Below are positions 17,965 to 25,859 of a DNA stretch of 64,000 nt, piece by piece; position 1 is the first letter of the stretch, and every line of letters starts with the position of its first letter. This DNA comes from Paenibacillus monticola. GTDB lineage: Bacteria > Bacillota > Bacilli > Paenibacillales > Paenibacillaceae. A model generated the notes under the pieces. That model searched no databases, was not told the DNA's origin, and saw only the letters and a program-made list of their open reading frames with translations. A program made the position numbers and the translations under genes. The stretch covers positions 1 through 64,000 of the forward strand of contig NZ_WJXB01000009.1 of the NCBI RefSeq assembly GCF_009664975.1, in the 5' to 3' direction.

Positions 17965-18699
17965 TTAGCTGTTGCGATGTCCGTTGCCGAAACTGTCTCC
18001 CTCGGTGAGTTCGAGAATTTCACGGCGCAGGCGCAGCATTTTCTGATCCAGTTCATCGGCAGCCCTTGCGGCTTCCTTCAGCTCTTCCGCCACATGAGGA
18101 GGGAGCTGCTTATCGAATTTATAATACAGGATATGCTCCATGCTTGCCCAGAAGTCCATAGCCAGAGTGCGCAGCTGGATCTCGGCTTTGACCCAGCGAG
18201 TACCCTCCATCAAGACGAGCGGAATCGCCACAATAACATGCAGGCTTTGATATCCGTTAGGCTTGGGAAAAGCGATATAGTCTTTAATCTCCAATACACG
18301 AATATCCTCGCGTACACTTAGGTGATCTACTAGACGGTATATATCTTTGACGAATGCACATACAATCCGCATGCCGGCAATATCGTGTATGTGTAGTTCC
18401 ATATTCTCAAGGCTGAATTCATAGCCTTTGCGCTGCATCTTTTGCAGGATGCTCTTGGGCTCTTTAATCCGGGATTTGATATGCTCAATCGGACTGAAGC
18501 CATCGCGGATTTGCCATTCTGTCTTGATAACATCGATCTTATTCTGCAGGTCATTTAGAGCGTGGCGATAGAGCGCCGGTAATGCCTTGAATTCCTCAGC
18601 CTGGTTGGCAAAATCCTCATTGCCCTGCCACTGCTGCAGATCTTTAACGTGAATCTGTAGCTGATTAAGTGCAGGTTGTGTGCTGTCATGTTCTTCCAC
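17965..18699 (-). CDS. Small alarmone synthetase (RelA/SpoT-domain GTP pyrophosphokinase)
   Basis: Single-domain (p)ppGpp synthetase of 244 aa, in the size range of RelQ/RelP (YjbM/YwaC). It transfers pyrophosphate from ATP to GDP or GTP. Visible synthetase motifs: the basic G-loop region KSRIKEPKSI, DIAGMRIVC, KDYIAFPKPNGYQSLHV and EIQLRTLAMDFWASMEH. No HD hydrolase domain precedes it, so it only synthesises. The C-terminal helix may mediate oligomers. Transcribed alone, with the terminator at 17893-17940. Confidence 0.92.
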   Translation of the reverse strand: MEEHDSTQPALNQLQIHVKDLQQWQGNEDFANQAEEFKALPALYRHALNDLQNKIDVIKTEWQIRDGFSPIEHIKSRIKEPKSILQKMQRKGYEFSLENMELHIHDIAGMRIVCAFVKDIYRLVDHLSVREDIRVLEIKDYIAFPKPNGYQSLHVIVAIPLVLMEGTRWVKAEIQLRTLAMDFWASMEHILYYKFDKQLPPHVAEELKEAARAADELDQKMLRLRREILELTEGDSFGNGHRNS

Positions 18700-18898
18700 T
18701 GGTACTCTCCCGAATTACGTTATTGGTGACTACACCAGTTTAACCGATATAGAGCTCCAGAAGCAAAATAAGACTCAAACGTAAAAAATGTTCGGGCCGG
18801 GGACAGTGGTTGCAGAAAGTGCAGCACAAAGACTTTATGGAAACATTCTTAAGGGAAAGACGTATAACTGCACATAAAGCTAAGAACAGGTTATATCA

Positions 18899-19276
18899 TT
18901 ATTTGTTGGTGGGGGAGCCTCCATCGTAGCCTTTATCCTGATATCCCGTGTTTCTGAGTTTGGCCAGCACACCGAGCTCATCAATGGTCTGCTGAGTCTC
19001 AATGCTGCCATGCTGACGCAAATATTGAAATAATTGAATGGTTTGTTCATCGAATTGGTCAATGGCTTCATCATGGTCAGCAGATTTATAGGGCACAAAA
19101 GCGCGGCGGAAGGCATACTCATCACCCTTCTGCAGATTGTCGAGTAGATTCTGCAGAGTGGTAAGCTCATCCGCTGTTAACAACACATCAAATTCATTGG
19201 AGTCATTACGTACTTCTTGAATCAGGCCATGGTTAACGGACACGAAATAATGCTTTTTTAATTCATTAGCTGGCAA
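18899..19276 (-). CDS. Hypothetical protein with TTG start
   Basis: Not recognised. It has 125 aa, is acidic and helical. The likely start is the TTG at 19276, because GGAGG sits 8 bp before it (19285-19289). In-frame ATGs further up (to 19345) lack a ribosome site. The C-terminus ends in a Gly/Asp/Ser-rich tail. Monocistronic. Confidence 0.65.
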   Translation of the reverse strand: MPANELKKHYFVSVNHGLIQEVRNDSNEFDVLLTADELTTLQNLLDNLQKGDEYAFRRAFVPYKSADHDEAIDQFDEQTIQLFQYLRQHGSIETQQTIDELGVLAKLRNTGYQDKGYDGGSPTNK

Positions 19277-19481
19277 GATAACTTCCTCCCATCTTCTTGT
19301 AAGATTCGTCATAATCATAGTTATTATTAATACACGGAACGACAAATTATGAATCTGTGTGATACATTTGGTATGATAGTAACACGTTTCCGTTACAGAG
19401 GGGGCGTATAAAGAGTTACCTTAATTAGGATTTGGGGCTGTCACTCGACCCTGTTCTTACTGTGGAGAAGGAGGAACTACA

Positions 19482-20264
19482 ATGAATTTAATCCAACGTA
19501 TCAAAGATGGTGCCAATCGAGTTTCCGAAAAAGCGCAAAACTCCGTAGAGGTCGGTAAGCTGAATGGCCATATTTCCGATATCGAGCGTGAGATGGAAAT
19601 TGAATTTGTCAAAATGGGAAAGCTTTTCTACGAGGGATACCGTTCAAGAGATATGTCTGTGGCCGAAGGCAAAATGGTAGAGCTGTCACGTACCTGCAAT
19701 AAGCTGCAGGAGAAGATCGAAGGCCTGCGCTCACGAATTGCCGAGCTGAAGAATGAGCGGCTATGCACATGCGGGTATGTTGTTGCCCTGAATGCCAACT
19801 TTTGTCCGAACTGCGGACGGAAGCTGGAGGAGCCCGTGACTTCTAGAAAGGTACCGCCCACACCGGTTACCGTACAAGTGGTGCCTGTAGATGAGGACGA
19901 GGACCAATACTACGGCGCGGACGAACTAACGGATGAGGAGAAGGAACTGGCCATGAGACCGGAACAACAAGCTGCTTATGCTGAGGTTCTGAAATCGGAT
20001 GTTGAGCAGCCCATTGAGGATTATACGGGAAACAGCCAAGATTCCGAACGCGGGCGACGTCAGGCCGATGAGCTGGAACGTGAGCGGGAGAGACAACTTG
20101 AGCTTGACCGGCGTATTCGTGACTGGCAGGCAACAGAACATGTGGAAGAAGCTGCAGACAGCGAGAGTGACGGAGTTCGGGAGTTGGTGAAGTGCCAAAT
20201 TTGCCGGGCTGATCTGCCTAAGGGCTCGATGTGGTGCTCTCGCTGCGGCTCGGAGCAAATCTAG
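19482..20264 (+). CDS. Coiled-coil protein with two zinc ribbons
   Basis: Protein of 260 aa. Residues 1-85 are a charged helical coiled coil. A first zinc-ribbon has CTCG and CPNC (about 88-107) and a second has CQIC and CSRC at the C-terminus (about 239-255). An acidic linker of some 130 aa separates them. Such paired zinc knuckles usually mediate protein contacts. Function unknown. GAAGGAGG precedes the ATG. The TrmB-type gene follows 36 bp later. Confidence 0.8.
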   Translation: MNLIQRIKDGANRVSEKAQNSVEVGKLNGHISDIEREMEIEFVKMGKLFYEGYRSRDMSVAEGKMVELSRTCNKLQEKIEGLRSRIAELKNERLCTCGYVVALNANFCPNCGRKLEEPVTSRKVPPTPVTVQVVPVDEDEDQYYGADELTDEEKELAMRPEQQAAYAEVLKSDVEQPIEDYTGNSQDSERGRRQADELERERERQLELDRRIRDWQATEHVEEAADSESDGVRELVKCQICRADLPKGSMWCSRCGSEQI

Positions 20265-20300
20265 AGTAAAGTTATACAGTCAGCTAGGGGGACAACAAGA

Positions 20301-21101
20301 ATGGAACAGCTGCTGCTGCATCTGCGTAATCTGGGCTTCACAGAGATGGAGTCCAAAATCATGGTGGAGCTGGCCACTAAAGGTCAGGCTTCGGGTTACG
20401 AGGTAGCCAAACAGCTTGGAGTATCAAGGTCTAATGTATATGCGGCGCTGCAGCGCTTGACTCAGCAAGGATACGTAAGATGTGGAGAAGGGGAGCCAGC
20501 ACGTTATAGTGTGCTGAACCCGGATGAGCTGGCTACCATGATCTCTGGCCGGGTTCAAGCCTCTCTCGCTTATATGGAAAGTGAAATGCCGCGCGGTGGC
20601 CCGGTCAGCCCCTCTTTTTATAACGTGGAGGGCGATCGCAATGTGTTGGGCGCTTTGGTTCGTCAGCTAAATCTGGCTGAGCAGGAAATTGTAGTAGATA
20701 TGTGGCGGGAGGAAGCCTCGCTTCTGCGCAGTGAGCTTGAACAGGCTGAGTTACGGGGAGTGAAGCTGCTCTGGGCCTTCGACGGCGGGAATGCTGTTCC
20801 TGCTCCCTATCCGACTTGGCCTCCTTTGGGAGACAAGCAGCGGCGGAGTGACGGACGAAAGTTCTCTTTCGTGATTGACCGCAGCTGGTGTATGCTGGGC
20901 ATGCGTTATGAGGACGGAACAGCACAAGCGGTAGTAACGGAGCATTCCGTGTTGATCGAGCTGCTACTCAACCACTTTACACAGGAAATGGTGCTTTTTG
21001 AGCTGGAGCAGGATATGGGCGCCGAGCTGGAGAAGCGTTATGGTGAGCGTTACAACCATATATATGGTAAATATGTTATGCAGGATGAAGATGAAGAATA
21101 A
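20301..21101 (+). CDS. TrmB-family transcriptional regulator
   Basis: DNA-binding protein of 266 aa. Residues 1-75 form the winged helix-turn-helix of the TrmB family (LGFTEMESKIMVELA, then YEVAKQLGVSRSNVYAAL). A C-terminal effector-like domain (about 110-235) resembles the PLD-like domain attached to many TrmB proteins. TrmB regulators answer to sugars in archaea, but ligands of the bacterial ones are mostly unknown. No transporter lies beside it. Confidence 0.88.
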   Translation: MEQLLLHLRNLGFTEMESKIMVELATKGQASGYEVAKQLGVSRSNVYAALQRLTQQGYVRCGEGEPARYSVLNPDELATMISGRVQASLAYMESEMPRGGPVSPSFYNVEGDRNVLGALVRQLNLAEQEIVVDMWREEASLLRSELEQAELRGVKLLWAFDGGNAVPAPYPTWPPLGDKQRRSDGRKFSFVIDRSWCMLGMRYEDGTAQAVVTEHSVLIELLLNHFTQEMVLFELEQDMGAELEKRYGERYNHIYGKYVMQDEDEE

Positions 21102-21136
21102 AGAATGAAGGAAACTAATTTAGGGAGGTGACAAGC

Positions 21137-21442
21137 ATGGAATGTATCGTTCATTTTGAAGTGCAGCATAAGGATGGACCCAAGCCTTTACGCGGCCTGC
21201 TTTTTCTGGATGATGGAGAAACACCGGGCGAAACTCAGCTAATCGATATGTTTAAGGAAATGAAGTTTAATGTGAGGTTGGAGGATCGGGAGAAGCTGAT
21301 ATTTAAGCCGTTGAATCCCGGAGATCCTTTTTCGGAGATCCGTATCACTAGCTTCGATAATGGCAAAGACAATTATAAAGAGGATCATAATCTCAAAACA
21401 ATTGTGGGTAATTTGTTGCCGCAGAAGCCAACAGGGTTGTAG
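21137..21442 (+). CDS. Small hypothetical protein
   Basis: Not recognised. It has 101 aa, is soluble and mixed alpha/beta, and has no Cys-rich or membrane features. GGGAGGTG sets the start at 21137; the TrmB gene ends 35 bp upstream and xpt begins 45 bp downstream, so the three may share a message. Confidence 0.7.
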   Translation: MECIVHFEVQHKDGPKPLRGLLFLDDGETPGETQLIDMFKEMKFNVRLEDREKLIFKPLNPGDPFSEIRITSFDNGKDNYKEDHNLKTIVGNLLPQKPTGL

Positions 21443-21487
21443 CCTAGGAAGAATGGGTCCATTTGCGGGGAGAAGGAGTGAGCACAT

Positions 21488-22066
21488 ATGAAGTTATTGA
21501 GGCAAAAGGTACTTAATGAAGGTATTGTACTCGGTCAAGGCGTGCTCAAGGTGGATTCTTTTCTAAATCACCAGATGGACCCGTTTCTGATGCGTGAAGT
21601 GGGCCGCGAGTTTACCCGCCGTTTTGCGGGTGAAGAGATTACTAAGGTGCTGACCATTGAGTCTTCCGGTATTGCTCCGGGGATTATGACAGCACTGGAG
21701 CTTGAGGTGCCGTTGATTTTTGCCCGTAAGCAGAAATCGCTGACTCTGACGGAAGATATTTTTGTGGAGAAGGTCTATTCTTTTACGAAAAAAGAAAGTA
21801 ATGAAATTACGGTTTCCAAAAAGTTCATTGCTTCTGGCGAACGTGTGCTGATAGTAGATGATTTTCTGGCAAACGGTGAGGCAGCCTTCGGTCTTGCCCG
21901 TATTGTGGAGCAGGCAGGAGGCACGGTTGTTGGAATTGGGATTGTGATCGAAAAAGCCTTCCAGCCAGGAAATCGGCTGCTGAAGGAAGCTGGCTACCGT
22001 GTGGAGTCGCTCGTACGGATCGCCTCGCTGGAGGATGGAGTAATCTTATTCGTAGAAGAGGATTAA
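21488..22066 (+). CDS. xpt: Xanthine phosphoribosyltransferase
   Basis: Purine salvage enzyme of 192 aa that makes XMP from xanthine and PRPP in the cytosol. The PRPP-binding motif is VLIVDDFLANGEA (about 116-128), and the length and the N-terminal MKLLRQKVLNEGI match Xpt. In Bacillus subtilis xpt has a guanine riboswitch and is followed by pbuX. Here only 45 bp separate it from the preceding gene, no riboswitch fits, and no permease follows, so regulation must differ. Confidence 0.93.
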   Translation: MKLLRQKVLNEGIVLGQGVLKVDSFLNHQMDPFLMREVGREFTRRFAGEEITKVLTIESSGIAPGIMTALELEVPLIFARKQKSLTLTEDIFVEKVYSFTKKESNEITVSKKFIASGERVLIVDDFLANGEAAFGLARIVEQAGGTVVGIGIVIEKAFQPGNRLLKEAGYRVESLVRIASLEDGVILFVEED

Positions 22067-22093
22067 TCTTTTAATGTAAACAAGTATGGAACG

Positions 22094-22133
22094 CAAAAAG
22101 CAAGCTTCCTGATCTCTGGAAGCTTGCTTTTTG
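22094..22133 (+). terminator. Terminator after xpt
   Basis: 16-bp perfect stem (22094-22109 with 22118-22133) with an 8-nt loop and flanking A and T runs. It could also act for the minus-strand lipid kinase. Confidence 0.85.
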
Positions 22134-22194
22134 CTGTTCAGGGTAACTGAAGCAACAAGTCCAGAGGACCCTGCTTCAGTTGCGGGTTCCCAGC

Positions 22195-23151
22195 CTAGCC
22201 GCTCGCTTGGCAGGATGCTGCAGTACCGGCCGCAGCCAGAACGCTGCTGACGGCCTGCGGGGAGAGCACGCGCAGCGCTCCAGACTCGCAGCGCACGGCT
22301 AGCGGCTCGGTGCCAAGGCTCTCGCCGTCGCCAATGGCGTGACGCGCCTGCGCGAAGGTGACGGCTACGCTACGTCCGCGCAGCATGGACACGAAGGGCA
22401 GCGTCACATGCCTGCCCTTCAGTACCGTCGGGAACAGCCGCAGTAGCTGCCAGCGGCTGCACCCGTGTACGACGCAGACGTCGAGGTGGCCGTCATCGGC
22501 CTTCGCCTGCGGGCAGATCAAGAACCCGCCGCCGTAGTTAGGCAGGTTGCAGATAGAGACAAGCCATGCCGTCTCATAGACATGCTCTGTCCCATCGCAG
22601 GCCACGCTCACGCGGCAGGGCTTAAAGGTTATCAGCGTATGCAAGATGCCGATGATAAAGGCCAGCTGTCCGGCCCCAATGGCGTTGCACAGCCGTTTGT
22701 ACCAGCTGGTATTCACATTCTCCGACACCTGAGCGTCGAAGCCGCTGGCTACGGCGGTTAAGGTTAATCCGTCCGCGCCGGAGAGAAGATCAGACTCGAG
22801 ATAACAGTCACTAAGCGCAACTTCCAGCGCCGCTTCAAGCGTAAGGGGGATGCCGAAGCCGCGGGCCGTGTCGTTGCCGGAGCCAGCGGGAATAACTGCC
22901 AGCGGTACACGTGAGTGCCGCAGAGCCCCGAGCACACTGTGGATGGTACCATCACCACCGATGACGACAGCTGCAGTCCAATTCTCCTGGTGCGACAGCC
23001 GCTCTGCTACCAGTTGTTCCGCTTCATCTGCGCTATGAGTAAATAAGCTCTCATAGGAAACTTTACGCTCTTTAAGCAGCTTCTCAACGCTCAGCCAGGT
23101 GCGATGCCCCGCACCACCGCCGGAGCGGGGATTTATGATAAATAAATACAT
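22195..23151 (-). CDS. Diacylglycerol kinase-family lipid kinase
   Basis: Kinase of 318 aa of the DAGK catalytic family (YegS/DgkB-like), which phosphorylates diacylglycerol or related lipids. The nucleotide-binding motif GGDGT is at residues 65-69, preceded by the N-terminal NPRSGGG and followed by IPAGSGNDTARG. GGAGGAA lies before the ATG. The 3' half of this gene (22195-22800) is much richer in G+C than its neighbours. Confidence 0.9.
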   Translation of the reverse strand: MYLFIINPRSGGGAGHRTWLSVEKLLKERKVSYESLFTHSADEAEQLVAERLSHQENWTAAVVIGGDGTIHSVLGALRHSRVPLAVIPAGSGNDTARGFGIPLTLEAALEVALSDCYLESDLLSGADGLTLTAVASGFDAQVSENVNTSWYKRLCNAIGAGQLAFIIGILHTLITFKPCRVSVACDGTEHVYETAWLVSICNLPNYGGGFLICPQAKADDGHLDVCVVHGCSRWQLLRLFPTVLKGRHVTLPFVSMLRGRSVAVTFAQARHAIGDGESLGTEPLAVRCESGALRVLSPQAVSSVLAAAGTAASCQASG

Positions 23152-23252
23152 GTATGTTCCTCCAACCTCTGAATGTACAATGGATGTTCTGTCTCCATTG
23201 TAAAGAGTGAAGGGCCAAAAGGGAATCCTTTTTAAGAGGGGAGAGCTTTGCC

Positions 23253-23591
23253 TTACAGATGGTGAAGCTGGCTTTCAGCAAACTCTCCGGCCCAAGGCAG
23301 TTTATACCATCTACCGCTCAGAGCATGGTAAATCATCAGCAGCCACACGGTCAAGCCGCATAGGGAGAAGATTACCTCAAGTAGCGGTCCTAATAGGGGA
23401 ATGGCAGCGCTCAAGACATGACAGATCATCAGTACTCCGAAGGCAATTAGCGACTGCAGCGCATGGAACAGCACGAAGCGGCTGCGTTTCTCAAGGGCAA
23501 GAAAGATGATGCCGCCAATAAAAGGGAAGAAATAACAGAGTGCACCCGCAATATTATCGGGTAATCCAGTAGATGATTTGAAAGGGGACAA
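23253..23591 (-). CDS. DUF4870-type small membrane protein
   Basis: 112 aa with three hydrophobic helices, of the DUF4870/Tic20-like group (AALCYF-type first helix, ALEKRSRFVLFHALQSL between helices 1 and 2). Function unknown. It starts at TTG (23591), with AAGGAG 10 bp upstream. The lipid kinase gene lies 101 bp downstream on the same strand. Confidence 0.75.
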   Translation of the reverse strand: MSPFKSSTGLPDNIAGALCYFFPFIGGIIFLALEKRSRFVLFHALQSLIAFGVLMICHVLSAAIPLLGPLLEVIFSLCGLTVWLLMIYHALSGRWYKLPWAGEFAESQLHHL

Positions 23592-24177
23592 TTAGCTCAC
23601 TCTCCTTGTGGCATGGAGAAGAAGGGGATGACTTAAGTCAGGTGTTGTAGCTTGGCAACCGGGCTTTCCTTCTTCCTTAGAAGCCTATGATTTGCCCGGA
23701 CAAAGTATGTGGATTTAAATGGCCATATAACGGCTAATAGCTGGAAGACTACAGTCTTCCTAAATATCTTCCGATATATATAGAACAGCCTAGTGCTTTC
23801 GTTTTCGCTTGTAAAATAAAAAAAATTCCAGTAATACATTTTATCAGGAAAGGTGGAAGTTAGGCCGGAATATGATACAATATAACGATAAGGCCCGAAA
23901 GGAGTGATTCAGTAAGAGGCTCTTCGGGTAACTATAGTGTCAAGGTGATCTACTCAATAGTCACCTTACAACGCTCAGCCCAAATCACGACGAACCTGCT
24001 TCACCGGCAAGATGATGTTTCCAAATCTTCAGTTCATGGATCTATTGTTTTGGCGGATAATGCAAGCCACGTATGTGTAAAGGATACTTACTTGCATTTC
24101 GAAGTTACGGCGCACTTTTCATCATGCATTCTCTGCAACGGAGCATTCATTTTTAATGTTTTGGGAGGGAACTGATC
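23592..24177. other. Gene-poor interval of 586 bp
   Basis: No convincing gene. Two short frames (23633-23839 minus and 23945-24175 plus) lack ribosome sites and family signatures. Around 23870-23970 I see a TATAAC-like stretch, a CCCGAA/TTCGGG hairpin (about 23903-23928) and a 7-bp inverted repeat AAGGTGA/TCACCTT at 23942-23968. These could belong to a long leader for the gene at 24178. Confidence 0.4.
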
Positions 24178-24366
24178 ATGGCAAGTAAAGGTCATAACGA
24201 AGTCAAGGAAAGTCTACGGGAAATGACACGCATTTTCCGGCCCAAAGACCCGAAGAAGTTCGTAAAGGAGTATGTCCGGAAGTATCGGATTACGGGAGGT
24301 TATGAAGAAGAGCTGACCATGGTCGTAGAGCATGAGTTGGTAAGGATGAACTCATCCGTCTCCTAA
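24178..24366 (+). CDS. Small basic hypothetical protein
   Basis: 62 aa, highly charged and helical, with a run FRPKDPKKFVKEYVRKY. GGGAGGG is well placed before the ATG and a terminator follows, which supports a real gene. Family not recognised. Confidence 0.7.
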   Translation: MASKGHNEVKESLREMTRIFRPKDPKKFVKEYVRKYRITGGYEEELTMVVEHELVRMNSSVS

Positions 24367-24435
24367 ATACAGATAGGCTTGCCCCTTGCTTTTCTTACTC
24401 ATCATTTCTGAGCTTACATCCATGAGGATTCTCAT

Positions 24436-24480
24436 AAACCGTGCCCGGACAGCGTGCTGTCATCGGAATCGGTTTTTTTT
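24436..24480 (+). terminator. Terminator before the cta operon
   Basis: Outer AAACCG/CGGTTT pairing and inner GACAGC-GT-GCTGTC stem followed by eight T residues. Confidence 0.75.
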
Positions 24481-24550
24481 GTGCGCAACCTTAAATAAGC
24501 GCAGCGTCTCTAGCAGATTAGTCAAATGAATTAATAGACACAATTATATT

Positions 24551-24564
24551 TGTAAGCGCTTTAT
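24551..24564. promoter_or_regulatory. CcpA-binding cre box 1 (ctaC promoter region)
   Basis: TGTAAGCGCTTTAT fits the catabolite-responsive element consensus TGWAANCGNTNWCA except at the last bases. It lies about 100 bp upstream of the predicted -35 box of ctaC. Confidence 0.65.
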
Positions 24565-24591
24565 ATTATTATACCAGAACTATTCGTTTTC

Positions 24592-24605
24592 TGAAAGCGT
24601 TCTTA
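24592..24605. promoter_or_regulatory. CcpA-binding cre box 2 (ctaC promoter region)
   Basis: TGAAAGCGTTCTTA fits the cre consensus closely and lies 41 bp after box 1. Two boxes suggest carbon catabolite control of the oxidase, as known for cta genes in Bacillus subtilis. Confidence 0.6.
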
Positions 24606-24645
24606 AATTCATATTTGACAAGCTTTTTACATATCCACAAAGTCA

Positions 24646-24664
24646 TTGTGAACTAGTTGTGAAC
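24646..24664. promoter_or_regulatory. Tandem TTGTGAAC repeat, ResD-like
   Basis: TTGTGAAC occurs twice in direct orientation, 11 bp apart, ending 2 bp before the -35 box. ResD of Bacillus binds tandem sites close to TTTGTGAAT and activates cytochrome genes, so a ResD role is plausible but inferred. Confidence 0.5.
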
Positions 24665-24666
24665 GA

Positions 24667-24695
24667 TTGACAAAACACCCCTATAAACTTATATT
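24667..24695 (+). promoter_or_regulatory. Vegetative promoter of the cta operon
   Basis: TTGACA, 17-bp spacer, TATATT. The leader to the ctaC ATG would be about 60 nt. Confidence 0.7.
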
Positions 24696-24763
24696 AAGAG
24701 TGATTATTATAATTGACAGGAAAAATACAGAAATCTACGAATTCGGAAAAGCGGGGTAGATTA

Positions 24764-25810
24764 ATGATGAAAACGTGGCAGGCTGTAAAGCGACTCCTCC
24801 CCATGACCGCTATTTTTGGACTTATTCTTGCTGGCTGCGGACGAGAGGACTTGTCAGTACTTAGACCACAAGGACCTGCAGCGGAAAGCTCTCTGGGGCT
24901 TATGAAGCTGTCGATCGCTATCATGGTCGTTGTACTGCTGATCGTCTTTTCGATTGCAGCTTATGTAATCATCCGTTTCCGCAGAAAGCCGGGACAACAG
25001 GAGATTCCAAAGCAGGTTGAAGGAAATTTCAAGCTGGAAGTCCTCTGGACGGTTATTCCACTTATCCTGGTAGTGGTGCTGGCGGTTCCAACAGTAAAGG
25101 CAGTATTTGCTGCCGGAAATGATCATGCCAATGATAAAAATGCGATTAAGGTCAAAGTAACCGGCCACCAATTCTGGTGGGAGTTCGAATATACCGATTA
25201 CGGGGTGAAGACCGCGCAGGATCTGGTTATTCCTAAGGGGAAGGATATTGCATTTGAATTGACAACAGCCGATGTGTTGCATTCCTTCTGGGTACCGTCC
25301 CTGTCCGGTAAAATAGATACCAACCCTGCCGGAACCATTAACCGTTTCAGCTTTAGTGCGCCTAATGAAGGCGTTTACCGTGGCAAATGTGCCGAGCTGT
25401 GCGGTCCTTCCCATGGACTTATGGAATTCAAAGTGAAATCGGTCAGTGAAGACGCCTTCGAGCAATGGATAGCTTCCATGAAGTCGCCAGTAGCTGTTCT
25501 GCCGGAAGATCCGGAGCTTGCCAAGACCTTTAAGAATCAATGCCTGAAATGCCATGCGATAGGGGATCAGGGCCTAGCCGTTGGCCCGAACCTGACTGGG
25601 ATCGGTTCACGTGAAGCCATTGCCGGTATTCTGCTTAATGACGATACGGGTGTTGATGGGGCTCCCATAGAAGAGAACCTCAAGACTTGGCTGCATGATC
25701 CTCAGAGTGTGAAGCCTGGCAATCTGATGCCTAACCCCAAAGACCTGGGCTTGAGTGATGCAGAGATTGACGGCATCGCTGCCTATCTGGCGAACTATAC
25801 ACTGGACTGA
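24764..25810 (+). CDS. ctaC: Cytochrome c oxidase subunit II with fused cytochrome c (caa3 type)
   Basis: Membrane lipoprotein of 348 aa that takes electrons from cytochrome c and passes them to subunit I. A signal peptide ends at the lipobox LAGC. Two membrane helices follow. The CuA site is CAELCGPSH at 209-217 (Cys209, Cys213, His217). A C-terminal cytochrome c domain binds heme at CLKCH (260-264), which marks the caa3 form. The start at 24764 is chosen because the signal peptide begins there; the frame is open from 24713 and an alternative ATG lies at 24767. Confidence 0.95.
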   Translation: MMKTWQAVKRLLPMTAIFGLILAGCGREDLSVLRPQGPAAESSLGLMKLSIAIMVVVLLIVFSIAAYVIIRFRRKPGQQEIPKQVEGNFKLEVLWTVIPLILVVVLAVPTVKAVFAAGNDHANDKNAIKVKVTGHQFWWEFEYTDYGVKTAQDLVIPKGKDIAFELTTADVLHSFWVPSLSGKIDTNPAGTINRFSFSAPNEGVYRGKCAELCGPSHGLMEFKVKSVSEDAFEQWIASMKSPVAVLPEDPELAKTFKNQCLKCHAIGDQGLAVGPNLTGIGSREAIAGILLNDDTGVDGAPIEENLKTWLHDPQSVKPGNLMPNPKDLGLSDAEIDGIAAYLANYTLD

Positions 25811-25859
25811 TGACTTAGCCGATTAGAGAACAGCTTTTTTAAAAAGGGGGGGACGAACC

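Noticed and set aside
21443..21487. Purine riboswitch before xpt, as in Bacillus subtilis
   Set aside because: Only 45 bp separate the genes; too short for the aptamer and no conserved bases.
23945..24175. 76-aa open frame ending just before the gene at 24178
   Set aside because: GTG start without ribosome site, atypical composition and no family signature; probably part of a leader region.
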